Below, piece by piece: positions 1 through 10,837 of a stretch of DNA of 64,000 bases. The DNA lies in the NCBI RefSeq assembly GCF_002575655.3, contig NC_053040.3, forward strand, positions 351,235,267 to 351,299,266, read 5' to 3'. Position 1 is the stretch's first letter. Each line of letters begins with the position of its first letter. The position numbers and the translations under genes are program-made. The notes beneath the pieces were generated by a model that worked only from the letters and a program-made list of their open reading frames with translations, was not told the origin of the DNA and searched no databases. The DNA comes from Aegilops tauschii subsp. strangulata (taxonomy: Eukaryota > Streptophyta > Magnoliopsida > Poales > Poaceae).

Positions 1-69
1 AAGGACAACCATAATCTAAGAGCGTTTTTGACTCTAAGTATTTCCTCTTATATTATGGGACGGAGGGAG
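1..69. mobile_element. Stowaway MITE, right end only
   Basis: The sequence ends in the classic Stowaway (Tc1/mariner MITE) terminus, GGACGGAGGGAG, followed by a TA at 70-71 that would be one half of the target duplication. The left half lies outside the window, so length and the other terminus cannot be checked. Confidence 0.7.
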
Positions 70-79
70 TATTTTCCAT

Positions 80-275
80 TCTTGGCAACACTCGAAAACT
101 GACTTCTTGATATATGACAACAACAAAGAATTCTTGATATATGAGGTAAGCTTAAATTGCCATGAGTATATAAAAATCAACATTCTTGTTCTAATTGCCA
201 TGAGTATATAAAGAATTCTTGATATACGAGGTAAGTTTTAAATTGCCATGAGTAAATGAGAATATCACCATTCTT
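80..275. repeat. short AT-rich direct repeats
   Basis: The phrase AATTGCCATGAGTA occurs three times (near 155, 192 and 240), with copies of a TTCTTGATATA phrase interleaved. The spacing is about 40-48 bp. It looks like local slippage duplication. No gene is visible here; it probably lies in the last intron of the F-box gene. Confidence 0.5.
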
Positions 276-309
276 ACAAGAGAGGTGAGCTGAATCAAAT
301 TCGTCTTTG

Positions 310-452
310 TTCCATCCCTTCAACCAAACAGTGAAACGGAACCATTCCATTTCATCATTTGACTACAACCAAACACAGGAATGGAACGGACCCATTCTAC
401 TGGAATGGAACCATGACATTCCATTTTACTTGGTTCCTCAACCAAACACACC
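310..452. mobile_element. MITE remnant with CCAAACACACCCT end
   Basis: The stretch ends in AACCAAACACACCCT, the reverse complement of an AGGGTGTGTTTGGTT terminus, which is common among grass PIF/Harbinger and hAT MITEs. Its interior repeats the motif GGAATGGAAC in varied form. The left end has a similar AACCAAACA in the same orientation rather than inverted, so this is probably half an element or two partial copies. Confidence 0.35.
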
Positions 453-687
453 CTAGATTTCTGGATGCAATACGGAGCTAGTGAACTAGTGGGCTGAAAA
501 AAAATGACACCAACACTCCAACAGGAACTGGTCCCTGTGGCAATTTTATTAAGAAGAAACAACCAAGCACACAACCTACAGAGCTTGGGGCTCGAACGCG
601 GGTGGCAGGCTGGGCGCGCAGCGGGCCGCGTGACACTAGCCAACTGGTCTGACACCAGTTTCCAACTAATGGGCTGAAATGAATGGC

Positions 688-910
688 TAATAACCAGACG
701 CACAACGTAAAATAGGCAAGAGCTGGTAGGGCCATCTCAACCCCAAACACAGCCTAAGCGTGCATCTGGGTTATTTAGAAATGAACGGGTAATAACCAGA
801 CGCACGCCGTAAAATAGGCAAGAGCTTGTAGGGCCATCTCAACCCCAAACACAGCCTAAGCGTGCATCTGGGTTATTAGAAATGAACGGGTAATAACTAG
901 ACTCACACCT
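688..910. repeat. tandem repeat, unit about 101 bp
   Basis: A unit starting TAATAACCAGACGCAC begins at 688 and 790, and a third, partial and diverged copy begins at 891. The first two copies are nearly identical. Each carries CCAAACACAGCCT, a transposon-terminus-like motif, so the array may be a duplicated MITE end. The remainder of 911-1340 shows no gene. Confidence 0.7.
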
Positions 911-1355
911 GGGCTGTGTTTGGCATCCAGGTAGCCGTACCAGCTTTTGCCTGTTTTACTGTTTGTAACCAACTTTTTTCTGCTTTCATGGTAATTTTTT
1001 CACAACAGATTATAAATTAAGTTCAGGGTAACAGATTTCAGCAACTGCATACTGAGCCTTATTCAGCTGAAATTCATTGAACTTCAAACTACCTGGAAGC
1101 TTAATGGAAGTGCTAGTACAAAACAATCCTAGTTTTTCTGTGTGTGGATATTGATATTTTCTTATCAAGAAATCTGTTTTTCACAAAAAAAAATCGTCTT
1201 GCGGAAATGCTTTTGTCATACGACATTCCTATAGAGTAATAATAGGTACTATGACATTTTTGTCCACAGTCTACATTTCTGGAAACTTATATTTATGTAT
1301 TGCAGTTGGATGTACTATAGGACTGTGACTAACGGTCGTCTCACTTGTTTTTCAG

Positions 1356-1623
1356 GAGAGTGAAATTGCTGTCCTTAGAAGGCTGCTCATTATTAACAAC
1401 TCGAGGTGTCGAATCTGTAGTCACCTCATGGAATGATTTGCAGAGTCTACAAGTTGTCGCGTGCAACAAAATAAAGGACGAGGAAATGACTGGTGCACTC
1501 TCAGAGCTTTTCTCTAATCTCAAAGAGCTGAAGTGGAGGCCCGACAACAAATCTCTCCTGGCGGCAAGCCTAGTGGGCACTGGAATGGGAAAGAAGGGCA
1601 GAGTATTTTTCAAAAGGGTATGA
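1356..1623 (+). CDS. F-box/LRR-repeat protein, C-terminal exon (partial)
   Basis: This is the last coding exon of a plant F-box protein with leucine-rich repeats, the type that serves as substrate receptor of SCF ubiquitin ligases. The exon follows a clear acceptor (TTTTTCAG, ending at 1355), starts with the last base of a split codon, and encodes 88 residues before TGA at 1621-1623. It contains one LRR-like unit (KLLSLEGCSLLTTRGVES) and then a tail with LKELKWRPDNKSLL and GTGMGKKG. I recall that tail from Arabidopsis proteins of the At5g07670/At5g51380 type. The F-box and most repeats must lie left of the window or across a repeat-filled intron. Nothing in the exon looks broken. The bases after the stop, to about 2030, are probably its 3' UTR. 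Confidence 0.75.
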
Positions 1624-2462
1624 AGTCTGATCATCTTGGTGTGCTCCGTTCCCTGCGATGATGCGCTTCATCTCTTCTTTGCCCGTAAGGATTGAGCTTT
1701 TCTTGTGGCAGATTTTACCGGGCCATCAACGAGTCAAGGGCAAGGTGCTCAACTATCCAGCGGGTGTTGCTGCTTAGTCTGATCGCTCTTTTGGTCCAGA
1801 CAGAATTTTACGTGCTGCTGCAAAATTCGTATACTTGGAGCTGGTGCAAATTCTTCGGATTTGGATCAAAGTTCTTCATTTTTGGAAGCTGGCACACCCA
1901 AGGGCAATTGAGATACCAACTGCCCAGATTTGTGTTTTTGGCAGAGTTGTAACAAGCTGACACTACCCCATGAGAGGTTCCTAACCAATATTTATGTACG
2001 CTACAGAATTTTTCTTTTATAAGTTATGGCAGAACTTGTTAGTTCCCGATGATGAATCAGACGGAAGCACCAAAAGTGTTCGTGTTTTACGTCAAATGAC
2101 TTGACTGTTGAATGGTTTTTGTTGCCTGCACACTTTGCAATGCAGAAATGCCTTCTTTTTTTAGGCAAATGCAGAAATACGTCGGTGTCTACTTGATGCA
2201 GTGTGTTCTTCGTGCAAATCTGATGGTGATGAATTAATTTGGTTTGTCAGAAGACTCACTTGCCAGTCTGCCCTGGAATGTTGATGTTGCCTTTGGATTT
2301 CCTTTTTTCTTTGTAGACAAAGCCTTCGCATTTTTTTTTTGGAGACAAGCCTTTGCATTTGCATTTGCTGAGCAGCTGTTCTTTCTCTGTGTCACGAACA
2401 GGAGAGGAGGAAGCACCCGTCCCAGCTGCCAGACGGCCCAGCGCAGAGCCCACCTCGCTTGA

Positions 2463-2468
2463 TATAAA
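2463..2468 (+). promoter_or_regulatory. TATA box of the remorin-family gene
   Basis: TATAAA lies 125 bp upstream of the chosen ATG and is followed about 30 bp later by a CT-rich stretch (CTCCTCCTCTCCCTC), typical of a plant initiator and leader. The implied leader is about 100 nt and has no upstream ATG. Confidence 0.6.
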
Positions 2469-2592
2469 GCCCAGCCGTACCATCTTCGGCTCTCCTCCTC
2501 TCCCTCAATCTCTCGAATCGCGCGCCCTCTGCAACTGCCAGACGCACCCCCGCGGAGAAGAGGCGAGGTGCGCAGAGCAAGAAGCCAAGAAG

Positions 2593-5165
2593 ATGGCCGC
2601 CGCCCTCGACGGCGTCTCCTCCTGCGGCAGCATCAACATGCGCCGCGTCGACCACCTCCTCCCGCTCCCGCTCCCCTGCGTCGGCGAGTCGACCGCCGCC
2701 TCCCGCGTCTCGCTGGGCTCCTCCCCCGCCCGCTCCGACGCCTCCGAGGGCGCCGCCTCCTTCTACGCCGAGCCCCACCCGGAGGACCAGCCCGAGGCGT
2801 CCGCGGGGAGGAGCACGCAGATGCTGCTCGCCATGGCCGCCATGGGCGGGCGCGGCGGCCCCTACGGCCGCCGCCCGGCGTCCTCCTACGGCAGCTGCGC
2901 CGCCTGGAGCGCCGGCTCCCTCACCGCGCACCGCCCGGCCTCCCCGTCGCCCATATGCAGCCCCGTCAGCAGCAAAGGCGGCGACGGCTGCCGGGGCGGC
3001 GGAGAGCGGCGCGACGATGGCGACACGTCCTCCTTCGTCACGTCACAGCAGGTCGGTTCCCGTGTTCTTGGTGCTCTTTCGCGTTGTTCCTGACAGGATC
3101 TCGCTTGACAAGTAGATAACTCAAAGGTTCTTGATTTTCCCTGCCGTCAGTCTTGAACTATTGCTCTGTAGCACGCGGTTCATGAGTTGTGTTGGGCTCC
3201 ATCGATTCCTTTTGTCAAGTCTTGGAGCAGATGTAGGTTCTTGGATGGAACTGTTCGGTTTCTTGTATTGCTCACAGGAACGAAGCCCTCGATATCTTAG
3301 CATTCTGTTAAAGTTTCATAGGATTCTTGATTGATAGATGTTCCAGGAAACGATTGGAAACTCCTAATGATTATTAACTACCGAGCAGCAAAGGCTGCAC
3401 ATTTGCGATCTAGGCTTGCTGCTAAATTTCTGCTTGCTGAATCTTGAGTTGGACAAAGACTGGAGTAACATTATCTCAATCATACCGATGGTGCATTTAT
3501 TTGATCGACCAACCAGATTAGGATGATTTGGTGTCTGGTTCCATCCAATTATTACTTGTTGCTTCCAGTTTTGTACCCACCTAGTTATGCTTTCTACCCA
3601 TTTGATCTTTCATAAGTACTTGGGAGGTGCTAATAAGCCAAACTACCTCAGGAACAAGAGCAAGGGAGGTTACCAACGAGAGAAGATTTCGCCAAGTGTT
3701 CTGCTACGCCACGAAACATCCGACTACAGACTCCCAGGCACCCTTCTCTGCCGGACAGGAGAGGTTGCGCCTTTTGTCTGCCTCCCCCTTTCATAGATCA
3801 GCCTCACATTTTTTTTCTTGCATGTCATGTTTAATTAGTTTGCTTGATGGAATTATGCAGCTAACGGATCCAGTCGAGGGCCTCCAAAATTCGTCCACAA
3901 GGCCACGCCAGCTAGATTGATGCGCCGAGCTCGCTCCTCACATAACTACCATGGGAAGCGCATGGGAGCAATTGATGCTGTCAATGAATGGAGATTGCCT
4001 AAAGTAAGTGAAGAGGCAGATGAGGCAGTGGATCAGAAGGACTGGCAGGATGATGCTATGTCATCTCGTGTATCCTCAGGTATTGGCTTAAATCTCTTGA
4101 GACCTATCAGTTTTTCAGCAGAACATGCATTTGAGACAATCCTTTATTGTTTCAGCTCGTGATTGGAACTTCGAGTCGGATAGTGCCTATGAGGGAAGCA
4201 ATCATGATGGTCGTGCTTTTGAGCATTCAGAGGTCGAGGATTGTGCAGCTGCAGTGCAAAGGATGGAGAGACGGCTGCGGTGCCCTGCGAGGAAACATGA
4301 GGAAAATGCTGTCCACGCCAAGTTGGTTGCCTGGAAGGATGCACAGATTGCAAAGCTCATAGAAAAGTAATCCCTCTTATCTCATCTTTAATCATTACCT
4401 CTTAGCATGCATTTGTTAGCAGTTAACTAGGGAGTTGTTCAGAATCAAGAATTGTTCATATAACAAGAATAGTTGTATTGAGCGAATGATGACGAGGAAT
4501 TAAATGGCTTGGGGAATGATCACATGTAGAATAATATGTTTGTTATCATAAAGGAACAGTTTGTGCTAAACTCTATCTTACATTGGAATAAAACAGAAGA
4601 GCATGCTCCTGATTATTGGTACATACATGACTGTTTGTGACTTGTGACTGTCTAGTTTGTTGAAATGAAAACTCGGGCTGATCCGTTATCAACTCATCGT
4701 GTATAGAGTTCATGAGCTAATAAAATTGGATTTGTGTGTTACAAAAGGATAGTTCTTTGTAACTTATCTAGACAGAGCACTTACGATGTTACTTCAATCA
4801 ACTAGGCTGAATCAGAAAGAAGCCCAGATCGATAAATGGCAGAAGAATAAGATTGCACAGGCCAGGCATAAACTGACAAAAACTGAGGTATACTTCAGTT
4901 CACTGCATTGAATTTTTGAATTTGATAGCATTGCACCCGCAGTTTCACATATTTGTGTCTGAACTGAATGCAGAAGAAGTTGGAGAAGCAGAGAGCTGAA
5001 GCTGCAGTGAAGATGCAAAAGGCGATAGAAGATGCAGAGAGGAGAGCTGATAAGAAGAGAGTCAAGAAGCAGGCAGCCACCAACAGTCGGATAGATGGTG
5101 TCAAGAGAGCCCTGGAGGAGATGTCTAGGACAGGAAGGCTACCCTGGACACTTGCTTTTCTGTGA
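2593..5165 (+). CDS. remorin family protein, six exons, 424 aa
   Basis: Remorins are plant-specific proteins that attach to the inner face of the plasma membrane, form membrane nanodomains and oligomerise through a C-terminal coiled coil. Six exons join in frame: 2593-3051, 3652-3763, 3861-4079, 4156-4366, 4806-4887 and 4974-5165, all with GT/AG borders. The first exon (153 residues) is GC-rich, low in complexity and likely disordered. Residues about 318-420 form a remorin C-terminal domain, starting AWKDAQIAKLIEK and followed by a highly charged Lys/Glu/Ala coiled coil. The start was chosen because it is the first ATG after the TATA box and has a good context (AAGATGG). The protein ends RTGRLPWTLAFL, without the terminal cysteine that many remorins use for acylation. 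All exons are open, so the gene looks functional. The remorin subgroup is not assigned. Confidence 0.88.
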
Positions 5166-5540
5166 TCCGGCTCTTGCTTGTGCTAGTTCCAGACAAGCCG
5201 ATTGGTATAAGCTCCTACCAGTGCCAGCACAGCAAGACTAAAACTAACGAAATCGACAGCGTCAAATACTAAAGAAAGGACCATATACTGTATAGAATGG
5301 TGGTTTGCTGTCCTGTGATGATGGAAGAAGTTTTAGGTCATGGAACACTTGGTCAGCATTTGAACACAGATTCTTAAACGTGACATTAGTCTCCCCATTG
5401 GAGAAGTGGAAAATTCTGCACTGTTGGCTTGATGATTGTGGCATTGGTTACAAGCAGTTTGGGTGTATCCAAATAATTTGCAGGTACTATACTGTTCTGA
5501 AATTTATTCTGCAGCTGACCCTATATATGCACTGGCAGGG
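5166..5540 (+). other. probable 3' UTR of the remorin-family gene
   Basis: This stretch of mixed composition follows the TGA stop and has no transposon signature. AT-rich polyadenylation-like sequence appears near 5470-5540. The exact end cannot be fixed without transcripts. Confidence 0.35.
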
Positions 5541-5564
5541 GAGGCAGGCAGGTACCAGACCATG

Positions 5565-5725
5565 GCCACGCCTGCTGCTTCATCAGGTATAGGAGTAGAC
5601 AAGAAACTGGTTGCTCAATATGCCACTGTCAATGTATACTACTACTCAAAATTCAGTTACCTTTTCAGTACACAAAATTCAGTTATCTTTTCAGTACGCC
5701 TGCTGCTTCATCAGGTTTAGGAGTA
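5565..5725. repeat. local duplication around GCCTGCTGCTTCATCAGG
   Basis: The motif GCCTGCTGCTTCATCAGG, followed by TATAGGAGTA or TTTAGGAGTA, occurs near 5569 and again near 5699. Between them, AAAATTCAGTTA..CTTTTCAGTAC is itself duplicated. The rest of 5540-6260 shows no gene, repeat or element I can name. Confidence 0.6.
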
Positions 5726-6268
5726 CTTTGGGGAAGACATCGAAGTTTAGCACATGGAATTACTTTTACCTATGTTTTTTCAAAAGAATTACTTGCTAGC
5801 GAAAACTCAACAGTTTTGACACAAATTTGATTTTTAAATTTTTTGTGATTTGCTTGTGATAATCTTTGTGAACGATGAATAAGTAGCAAAGTTTCTGATT
5901 CCAGTATTTCATGAATGTTTTTTTTATTACATCGAAACACTTTGGTTTTCGAAACAACCCATCAGAACCAAGTTGACAACGTTGGCGAAAGCTGAGGTTC
6001 TTCAAGGCCCACTATGAAAGCATGCTTTATCAAACGTTTCAATCGTTATTAGTTGATGTGGCCGGTGATAGTTTTGTCCTAGACACCTCAGATGGTGACT
6101 TTAATTGACATCGTCTTTCTAACGGATTCTTTGCCGTCGTGGAGGGAAATCGAGCATAGGTTCCGCTGAGAATGGCCAAAAGGCGTGTGTATGGAGGAGA
6201 CATCGTGGCAACTGCTTGTATCATCCACGGAGAGTGATTGAAAGAAAAGAAAAATGGCATTTCCTATA

Positions 6269-6314
6269 CTCCCTCCGTCCCGAATTACTTGTCTTAGACG
6301 GATGTAATACTTCT
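6269..6314. mobile_element. Stowaway MITE, left end only
   Basis: TA followed by CTCCCTCCGTCCCG and TTACTTGTCTTAGACGG is a typical Triticeae Stowaway terminus. No matching right terminus is found downstream, so this is a truncated copy. The remaining 400 bp up to the Copia insertion at 6714 shows nothing I can name. Confidence 0.6.
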
Positions 6315-6713
6315 CAATTTCAGCTTCATATGTACCAGCACGCTCACCACCACATAACATGCATTGTTGTGGATCTTGATTGTCCCGTCTATCTAATCAG
6401 CCTCCTCATCTGGCAAACCAACTTTATTCCTGCGGGTCTGCTAAAACTCACGGTGCTACATATTTCGCATATCACAGTTGATTCTTTGACGTATGATTTC
6501 TTGGTTGTTCATGCTCACCGAGCCAAAGGCAGCGAGGACACGGAGCAGGGGAGGGGTTTTGTAACACCAAGGAAGATGGTCGGGCACGATGGGGTTAGAG
6601 AGGTGGTCGGGAACAACGACAGAACTGCTAGCAGCCGGGTGTGGCGGCATGGCAAAGGCCACACTGTAGCACTGCCACGAGCAAGGGAGACAACCAATTA
6701 GCATGGACAAGAG

Positions 6714-6909
6714 TGTTTAGAATTGAGATCGAGAGAGACAATAAATGATTCCAGTGTTCTTTATTCATCATGGATGTACACTTATATACAAGGGGAACGG
6801 ATGCGTCCATGGGACGCGACGGTTCACTGAGGCGTCTCCTCGAGAGGCAACTGCCAATATGGGAAGCGGGGATTATCCCTTAATAACCACTGGGTTATTA
6901 TTTTCAACA
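6714..6909 (-). repeat. 3' LTR of the Copia element (left copy)
   Basis: This 196 bp copy begins TGTTTAGAATTGAGATCG and ends TTATTTTCAACA on the plus strand. It carries TATATACA on the plus strand, which is a minus-strand TATA box within TTGTATATAAGTG. Confidence 0.92.
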
Positions 6910-7286
6910 CCCCCCCTAATCACCGCTTGACATAAGGATCCATTATCTTGATTAAGTCTCCTTCGAAAACCCTGTGGGAAAAATATGAGGAGTATAGAGT
7001 TTGATATGTTGCTAAAACTCCTTTAAACCCAGTGGGAAAAATAAGGAGAAAATGATGCAACATATAATGGTTATTGTCTCTTTTAACTCAATACGAGAAA
7101 ACCCATAGAGTTCAGAGGACAATAAATATGTCGTATATACTTTCCCAAAAACCCCGGTGGGGAAAACAGAAAGTATGACATATGATCTCATGTTGATATT
7201 ACCTCATTAAAAACCTTTATGAGAACCTGTATAGTAAACTCATGAAGGGAAAAAGAGTATAATATGATGCATTGAACAGGAACAAT

Positions 7287-10200
7287 TTAGGAAGATACTC
7301 CCCCTGATTCTTGCATATTCCGAAGTCGTCATATACCAATTCCATGTACACATTCCTGGAATGTAAAAGTTGGTAGATACTTGGTGAACAAATCAGTTGC
7401 ATGATTTGACTTGCAAGATATGCAATATAGTGATATTGCTTATTATGTAACCTGTTTGCATCCGGGCAACACAAGAAACATTATCGTTGAGATAATGGTT
7501 GGTGGATGTAGTCATGAGGTCTGTTTCGAAGACTCTTCATGAGAGGGCTACCACACCTAGTAGGAACACTAAGCCTGTCTACGATCTGACATAGTGGGGA
7601 TCTGATCGATGTATCCAATGATATCGGTGTTTACATTTCTGTGAAACTAAAAAACCAGGACAAGATGTTTGGTGCCTTGGAGATATCGAAAGATATTCTT
7701 GAATACCAACCAATTGTGTTTGGTGGATCCAATGGCATTATGGAACGTTGAGTCCCAATATCTCATTTCCATCATCTCTTGGTCTAAATAGATCTTTCTC
7801 TACGTCCAGAGAATGAACCACCATGAGAGTTATGGATTTATAAGACTTGTCCACAATGAATTTCTCCAATATATTTTGAATATAGACAACATAGTGTACC
7901 AAAATGTATGAGTGAAGGTGCTCAAGTTGTAGTAACGAGCGGTATCTTGGTTTTACCCAAATCCTTCATTTAAACTCCGTCGTTTAGATGATTACATGTA
8001 TCGTCATTGCAGGAGTAATCACTGTGTATGACAGACAAACATGGATAACCATCATTGTAGAAGTAATCCTTGTGTAAAGGAACTCACTAAGTCGGTTGTA
8101 CCAAATGTACCGACAACAATAAGTCATATGGTGACTTACTGATTTTTACACAATGTATGTTGCATTTTGTATTTCGATTCAGAATTGAGATTCCATTGGA
8201 AATCAATCATATATGTCTGAATCTAGTGAGCCACATGGATATGTGATCACTACATCTATCAACTGCAGAGATAGATGATTTTGAACTGCCAATGATATAA
8301 ATTATCGGAAAGAGATTCCACCTCTGGAGAATAGTTGGGTATCTACGTGAACCCTTGTGCTACAATACTTGCTCTATGTTTCACCACCTCGTTATTCTCA
8401 ATTCTGTTTCTAGAAGAAAACTGGTGTAGGTATTGCTTATGAATACCTTCCCATTATTGAGCAAGATCATTTCTACCTAGATTATACCCTTTGCTTGAGT
8501 TCAATCCGAGTGTTGTTCACACTTTGCCATGGCCATGGTCTTTGGATCTGAATCACTTGAAAGGTTTTTTCAATCTAGTTGAGAAATGTATGTCGACAAT
8601 TGTAGACTTCCGGTTATATGTTTCTCCAGAATCTATATATCAATATATAGTTGATGGAAATATCGTTACCCATAGTGACTGCTCGCGATTTCCCAATGCG
8701 ATTGAGTCGGGTATTCCGATGTCCCGGTCATTGTGTGCACTATGACCTGGGTTGGCGGGGGTTTCCCATCCATTGGGTGTATACTACCCATTAGGTGTCT
8801 GTCAATGTGAAGTTGACTTGCATTTACTGAGTCACAGGCCTTGATATCCTTGCTTGCAAGAAGCTGAATCCTGATGTACTTTTCCCATACATCTCCCCCT
8901 GTTGCTTTGAACGGGGAGTGGAGTGAATTTTGTTGCTACCTCCACTCTTTCAGGCGTACTTTTGCGGGATTGTAGGATTGTGTGACACCTTTATAGTCAG
9001 TAAGTGAATCTGGCAGGTTATTTGCAATGTGTTGCAAATCTTCTGAACGCATGGTTCAGATCTTTGAGTACGTGGATTTGAGGCAGAAATGTGTTGAAGA
9101 TTCCACTAATTTCCTGGCATTTTTTATGGTACTTGAAATCTCTCCCTAATGCCTGGAAATGTTCCTCATTGAATTAGCATATTGGCCTTGAATAACTCCC
9201 CATGCGAGGGGCTTGAGGTATTGACGGAAATACAGTTATTCCTCACATAGATCCCAACTATATGTTGAGGGGCCAATGATGTATGCCGGGTGGTGATATC
9301 GGTATGCAACCGAATTACCGCAGATAGGAAATACTTGGTAGATTTCCACGTATCAAAGATAGAGGGGAATAAGATAATGCAGTTCCGTCATGAGCGTGTA
9401 AAACTGCATGACTCCAACGTAAAGTTGGTAAGTTGCAATTCCAAAGTAAAGATAATGCAATGAGCTTAACTCTTTGGATAGGATTCTACCAAACCATTTT
9501 GAGTCTAGACATTAGGACAAATTGCTAAACTTCAATCCAAAGGCCATAGAGAAGGCCCTCGAGGAGAATTCTGCAATGTTATCCATTCGATTTTCTTGAA
9601 ATCGGTGTCAGGATAATGAGCCAATGGTTTCGTGTGAATAAAGCACACACTTAAGACCATCATGTAGATATGTCTTTTAGAACCATGGCATACCTGAATA
9701 TTCTACTCAATGGCTGGGAAGAGCCACTTACCTCGACTTGATGCATTCAAGGAGTCAGAGTGGTTCAGCGTAAACTTTAAGGTGTGCGAGCCTTAAAATT
9801 AGCTTCCCTGTGTCACTTGTCATGCACATAAAATCCAAATGTTATTAGAATTTAGCATCATAATAATCATAAAATATTGGAATTGCTAATAGTTTTGGTT
9901 TCAACCCAATGTCTCGGTGACCAAGGCGGGTATGCCAAGTTTGTCATGTACAAGACACTCTGGAAAACTATCTTGTACGCAACATGTGCTACAGGTGGTG
10001 TCATATGTGTAGTACAATCCAGATGATGCATAGAGAATGTGCTTGCCATATCCGTTGCATATGGTAAAGAGAAGTTATTTCTCTTTGTTGTCATCAGAAG
10101 TTTCGCTATGGAAACTATTCTGACGGATACCTCCATAGTTTAGTAGGGCACGAGTTAAACCTGGGAAGCAATAAAGCATCTCGATGTTACTCGAGTACCC

Positions 10201-10837
10201 ATAGGGATAGTAAATATGACTCGAGTTGAGCCAACAAATACCTCATCCCGTCTAGCGATTTTAAAATATCTCCTTTCTCTCAATGAGAGTGGAAACATTG
10301 GACTTCCCTAAGTATAGAGTTTGTGGTGCATATGTCCACAAGGCACATATCATTTTTCATCGGATTGACTCCCGTAGAAATCTATATATAGACATGAAGA
10401 TTCTCAATATGAAAATCACTGTCAGATATATAGACTACATACAAATGTATTTGCATCAAATTGCTGATACATTATATTGTGATATACAAGATATGATGAC
10501 AACAATAATCATGTTCTTATTAGAACATCATAAATGGACATAAATAAATAGATCACTAAGGAGACTAAGGGACTAAATGTATAGTCTCCAAACATGTCGG
10601 TTGATGCATATTCAACCATCATGCTCTCCATGCTCATAGGTCTCGTGACAGCTTGATGGTGTCAGGTTGAGGGTTTGAAGTGAGTTTCAAACCATTACCC
10701 TTGAGATCCTTTGCGTCCCGGTGGCGTGGTTTGGGTTGCACGCGCTATCCCATGGGATGCAAGACTGATCTTGATGTCCACGACCCGCTTAAGTAAGTTG
10801 TGGCCATTGAGGGCAAGAGCCTCAAATTGTTAGCCAT
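7287..10837 (-). pseudogene. Copia gag-pol polyprotein, heavily degraded
   Basis: The intact ancestor would encode gag, protease, integrase, reverse transcriptase and RNase H. Read on the minus strand, a candidate gag start is the ATG at 10837. A gag motif like GHNLLKRVVDIKISLAS follows at about 10741-10810. A reverse-transcriptase fragment (IWYNRLSEFLYT) lies at about 8072-8110, and an RNase H fragment (RNVNTDIIGYID) at about 7603-7642. The C-terminal tail (ATDLFTKYLPTFTF) lies at about 7355-7400, and the conserved end GGV lies just before a TAA at 7287. Frameshifts and stops separate nearly every block, so no long open frame survives. The order of blocks, with reverse transcriptase last, is the Copia order. 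Confidence 0.85.

Noticed and set aside
1692..1952. 86-codon frame after the F-box exon
   Set aside because: It lies in the probable 3' UTR and resembles no protein.
2392..2931. 179-codon frame antisense to remorin exon 1
   Set aside because: It mirrors a GC-rich real exon and has low-complexity Gly/Ala/Arg composition.
2568..3119. 183-codon plus-strand frame over remorin exon 1
   Set aside because: It is an arginine-rich shifted reading of the exon whose true frame joins five further exons.
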